64,000 nucleotides of DNA from Tetranychus cinnabarinus (Eukaryota > Arthropoda > Arachnida > Trombidiformes > Tetranychidae): assembly GCA_022266195.1 (NCBI GenBank), contig WHVY01000003.1:6510001-6574000 (forward strand), read 5' to 3'. Under the pieces are notes generated by a model. The model did no database searches, was not told the DNA's origin, and saw nothing but the letters and a program-made list of their open reading frames with translations. A program made the position numbers and the translations under genes. Shown here one piece after another: positions 61,901 to 64,000 of the stretch (the first letter of the stretch is position 1; every line of letters starts with the position of its first letter).

Positions 61901-63887
61901 GATGTTACTCTTAATTGTGCATTACAAATGCAACAAATTGTCTTATTATTTCATTTATTTTATCCATTTTATTAATTTCACACTTTTGTCTCTGTTTTTT
62001 ATCCAGTTTTGTTTCAACAATTGACTAACATTTTAGCATTCTCAAATGTTTAGTAATTGCATGATGAAAAGACCAAGTGAACCAAGAAAAGGCTTAAGAA
62101 TCCCAAATACATTTTTGACCAATTCAATGGTTGCAATCAATTCCGGCTCGTAATTTGATTGACTGGCCAATGTTTAGATGTTGATAAACAAAAGGTCAAC
62201 TTTCCCCTCATTTCCAGTGATTGACAATTCTCGTGACTTCTTCCATGGTCATTACAATACACCAATGAATCACCTTCAATCAGCACGAGTTATATTCATT
62301 TATACCACCTCATTATGCATTTTTCCTTTCTTTTCCAACAAATACTCAGACAATATAAACAGTAATGCTGATGTAACCCTTAACCTTTCTAGGTTAAATT
62401 ATATTAACGTTATTTACTGTTCTTTACTATATTTTACTTGATCAACATCCAGAAAATTAGATACATATGATTATGGCTTTGCGTGAATCATGTTTTTTTA
62501 TTTACCTTATTTTGTTTTACATTAACTGATTTGCAACATTTATTTTGTTCAGTATTTCATTATTTTTTCAACCAAAATACACACAATTGTTGATATACAC
62601 AGAATTTCAAAAAAATATGAGCTTTATTGACCCAAAATGAATAGTTGAACCCAATCCCGTTTTTGGTCTAAATTATTCCAAGTGTTAGCTAAATTGAACT
62701 AAACCAGTGACTGCCGATAAATTTTATAATTTTATAGTTTCACTCTAATTATAGTATTTAAATTATCGTCTAAAAATGGTTCTTGAAATGTTTCCATTGT
62801 TGGTGTAACAATAATTTATTACATCTTTTGTGTATTAAATCTTGAGCTATCATTGTTTTTCATCATTATCATTGTTGTTGTTAATTACGTTTCATTGTTT
62901 CCAAGATTGAAATGTTGTCTTGAAAAATAGATACTCATAACTATACTATCATGCTAATATCATGTTAAATTATTTTGACTTTTTAGCCTGTCTTTTATAT
63001 CACTAAACCAAACTAAAGGGTGTGTTAATAATACTTGACCAAAGTCAAAATAAAAGTCAGAAGCCAAAGTGTTCACAATAATTAATCTTGCTTCCCAATC
63101 AGCTCTAATTAGTTATCATATTTCATCCATTGGTTAAACAAATTATTGACCATCCAAGACACCCACATTAGTTGAAATAAATGGTTCAATGATAACCTGT
63201 GGATATAAAAGTATGCCAAGCAAAAATAAAATAAAATAACATCAAGTAATGACGATAATTTATCATAACCTTTTGAGGACATTTATTTTTTAACACACCC
63301 TTTACATTGATAATATATAACCATGTAAAGTGTATTGTAAATCATGTTTCGTGTGTTATGCTTAAACCATTTTGATTGTGTTTTTTTGTTCATTCCCTGT
63401 TTGTCTTTATTGTCTTTCCCTGTGGCTGCTGCAACTCAATATGGTTGATAAATATTGAACAATAATTCTGTCGCTATTCCGTATTTTTTGCTACTATGTT
63501 TGTGTTAACTAGCATTATCATGTTTTCAATTTATATCATCATTTCAATGGTTACTATTTTAAATGCTATTCAAATATTCAATCAGACTTCTCATGCAATC
63601 TTTGCTTTATATTTCTCTTTTTCCTCTTCACCTAACTCGCCAACCTCACCTTTGACCCAATTTTATCTTTCCTTTACTCCGTTCATTTGTTTTGTTTGCA
63701 TTTGATTTATCCTCATATCCAACTAACTATCCTTGTGATACCCTAATGGCGTTGTTAATAGCAGAAAGTGGCCTCAACCCTAACACTCATGGAAACCTTA
63801 CTGATGGTAATTTGACACGAAATCCATCGATGAACCTTATTCCAACTCATACACCACCTGAAATACCTAAAAGAGCCAAATTGCGAG
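46970..63887 (+). CDS. slo: slowpoke BK calcium- and voltage-gated K+ channel, alpha subunit (3' end beyond window)
   Basis: Exons: 46970-47000, 47528-47857, 48816-48892, 49414-49475, 49685-49781, 49916-50027, 50123-50274, 50408-50500, 50571-50645, 52369-52460 (or 53701-53789), 55182-55318, 55513-55592, 55671-55790, 55868-55976, 56052-56131, 56195-56363, 56438-56537, 56754-56830, 61699-61764, 63762-63887. All phases agree; 728 codons in the window. S0 is in exon 2 (FLLSSIFTFLAGLFIIL), followed by an Ala/Pro-rich S0-S1 loop. S1 is VLVFLLSIASLIIYFID, and S4 lies around LRFLRALRLM. The selectivity filter TVGYGD is at residues 318-323 and S6 in the alternative exon. RCK1 begins HIVVCGHITYESVSHFLKD. 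A CKVCH motif (residues 644-648) matches the haem-binding CxxCH of BK channels. RCK2 and the calcium bowl are not in the window. The channel sets spike repolarisation and transmitter release. Confidence 0.96.
47858..48815 (+). other. slo intron 2
   Basis: No exon was recognised between the GTAAAT donor and the CCCACAG acceptor. An AG-rich stretch on the plus strand lies at about 48250-48420. Frames here are low-complexity. Confidence 0.5.
49550..49573 (+). CDS. slo: candidate 24-nt alternative microexon of slo (S1-S2 loop)
   Basis: Between exons 49414-49475 and 49685-49781 lies a 24-nt segment. It is preceded by a pyrimidine-rich tract ending AAATCCAG and followed by GTAAGC. Flanking exons join as AG|G. 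Inserting this segment keeps the frame exactly and adds eight residues, TGPGNGIG, after DASR in the extracellular S1-S2 loop, with no stop codon. Frame preservation by a length-24 insert with both splice signals is suggestive, not proof. Confidence 0.5.
50646..52368 (+). other. slo intron before first S6 exon
   Basis: 1.7 kb, with no further exon recognised. The frame at 50771-50965 has a faintly S6-like hydrophobic start but lacks an AG acceptor in the right place. Confidence 0.5.
52369..52460 (+). CDS. slo: slo alternative S6/linker exon, version 1
   Basis: Acceptor TACTGTAG, donor GTATGT, 92 bp, phase 0 to phase 2. It encodes AVFASWIPEITELVGQPNKY and then AGNYHTNPSK, joining A|CAT of the RCK1 exon to give ...KKHIVVCGH. 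It ends S6 and starts the linker to RCK1. It is homologous to 53701-53789 and cannot be used together with it in a normal channel. Confidence 0.93.
52461..53700 (+). other. spacer between the two mutually exclusive slo exons
   Basis: 1.24 kb of AT-rich sequence with no exon recognised. It probably holds the elements that enforce mutually exclusive use, which I cannot identify by eye. Confidence 0.5.
53701..53789 (+). CDS. slo: slo alternative S6/linker exon, version 2
   Basis: Acceptor TCATCTTTAG, donor GTCTGA, 89 bp, phase 0 to phase 2. It encodes AVFASCIPEIIDLIGSRSKY and then GGTFKSERRR. It matches version 1 residue for residue in type over S6, but differs at W/C, T/I, E/D and V/I, and gives a more basic linker one residue shorter. 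Tandem duplicated exons at this place are also found in insect slo genes. Confidence 0.93.
53790..55181 (+). other. slo intron before RCK1
   Basis: 1.4 kb with TTA/ATT microsatellite sequence near 53881-53900 and 54245-54300. No third alternative exon was recognised. Confidence 0.5.
57181..57242 (+). CDS. slo: candidate alternative terminal exon of slo (truncated isoform)
   Basis: A strong pyrimidine-rich acceptor (TTATTCTTTCTTTTAG) precedes 57181. Joined to the phase-1 end of exon 56754-56830, it reads HSQCKSIDDKTANRVKQRKF and stops at TAA 57240-57242. The product would end about 20 residues after KKCKCKN, near the end of RCK1, and lack RCK2. The canonical next exon is at 61699. No donor follows and no AATAAA was seen close by, so this may be a cryptic acceptor. 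Confidence 0.35.
57243..61698 (+). other. 4.5-kb slo intron region
   Basis: No other exon was recognised. Content is AT-rich unique sequence. A short AACCTAAAG triple repeat lies at about 57300-57320. Confidence 0.5.
61765..63761 (+). other. slo intron before the RCK1-RCK2 linker exon
   Basis: 2.0 kb, containing a MITE-like element at 63016-63302. Frames at 62178-62441 and 63496-63705 have no slo similarity. Confidence 0.5.
63016..63302. mobile_element. MITE-like element with TA target duplication
   Basis: 287 bp bounded by AAGGGTGTGTTAA and its exact complement TTAACACACCCTT, with TA on both sides (63014-63015 and 63303-63304). Inner parts of the arms are only partly complementary. Terminal repeats plus a TA duplication fit a non-autonomous Tc1/mariner-like element; the family is inference. 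No protein is encoded. It lies in a slo intron. Confidence 0.65.
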
Positions 63888-64000
63888 GTATTAATAATTT
63901 AACCAGCTTTTCTTCCTTCGACATTTCCATTATTCGTCTTTTCAAATTTCTTTATTTCGATGCAAACCTGTAAATTATTTATTCAATTCACTCATTTTCA

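Noticed and set aside
63496..63705. Hydrophobic plus-strand frame near the right edge
   Set aside because: It lies in a slo intron, is very Ile/Phe-rich as expected from AT-rich DNA, and has no start or splice support.
1..64000. tRNA genes, rRNA, CRISPR arrays, bacterial operons
   Set aside because: No B-box-like GGTTCRANNCC with a paired acceptor stem was noticed, and no rRNA-like or regularly spaced repeat arrays; the gene structures are eukaryotic. A tRNAscan-SE run would be decisive for tRNAs.

Overview
This is a eukaryotic, AT-rich (roughly two-thirds A+T) nuclear window. It holds intron-containing protein genes with standard GT-AG splicing, separated by long AT-rich stretches without coding signal. 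The gene content is that of an arthropod: a slowpoke BK channel with two alternative S6 exons as in insects, Homer, a Cip4/TOCA F-BAR protein, and chibby. A compact chelicerate such as an acariform mite is my best guess, but that is inference from overall texture, not proof. I found no rRNA, tRNA or CRISPR array and nothing bacterial.

Layout. (1) 1-15.6 kb, minus strand: the 5' part of a RhoGEF gene (RBD-like domain followed by the start of a DH domain, PLEKHG5/GEFmeso-like). Its first coding exon is at 15.6 kb and the next lies beyond a 9.8-kb intron, at 5.6-5.0 kb. The 3' part was not found. (2) 15.6-19.2 kb: intergenic, with GA tracts. (3) 19.2-28.3 kb, plus strand: a dense cluster of small, housekeeping-type genes: chibby, Abitram/Simiate, an intronless Homer, a lineage-specific one-pass membrane protein with a Lys/Glu tail, and the PP2A scaffold A subunit. 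(4) 28.3-34.2 kb: mostly non-coding, with one minus-strand gene that appears to join a calmodulin-like EF-hand exon to a transmembrane/proline-rich exon. Its intron carries a 425-bp element with perfect 172-bp inverted arms. (5) 34.2-35.1 kb: a secreted, stand-alone copy of the Niemann-Pick C1 N-terminal sterol-binding domain, with all 18 cysteines and its own poly(A) signal. (6) 36.3-43.8 kb, minus strand: the complete seven-exon Cip4/TOCA gene. (7) 47.0 kb to the right edge, plus strand: the slowpoke channel, resolved exon by exon from the N-terminus to the RCK1-RCK2 linker. It has mutually exclusive S6 exons, a candidate 24-nt microexon and a candidate early terminal exon. It continues beyond the window.

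Functionally, Homer, slowpoke, Cip4 and the RhoGEF belong to neuronal/synaptic, excitability and actin-remodelling pathways. PP2A-A, Abitram and chibby are broadly expressed. There is no operon-like arrangement; neighbours are probably independent transcription units. Repeats include a three-copy interspersed family with a shared minus-strand coding-like core, a diverged duplicated segment on both sides of Homer, and two MITE-like elements. The items most deserving follow-up are the solo NPC1 domain, the perfect hairpin element inside the EF-hand/TM gene, and the slowpoke splice variants.
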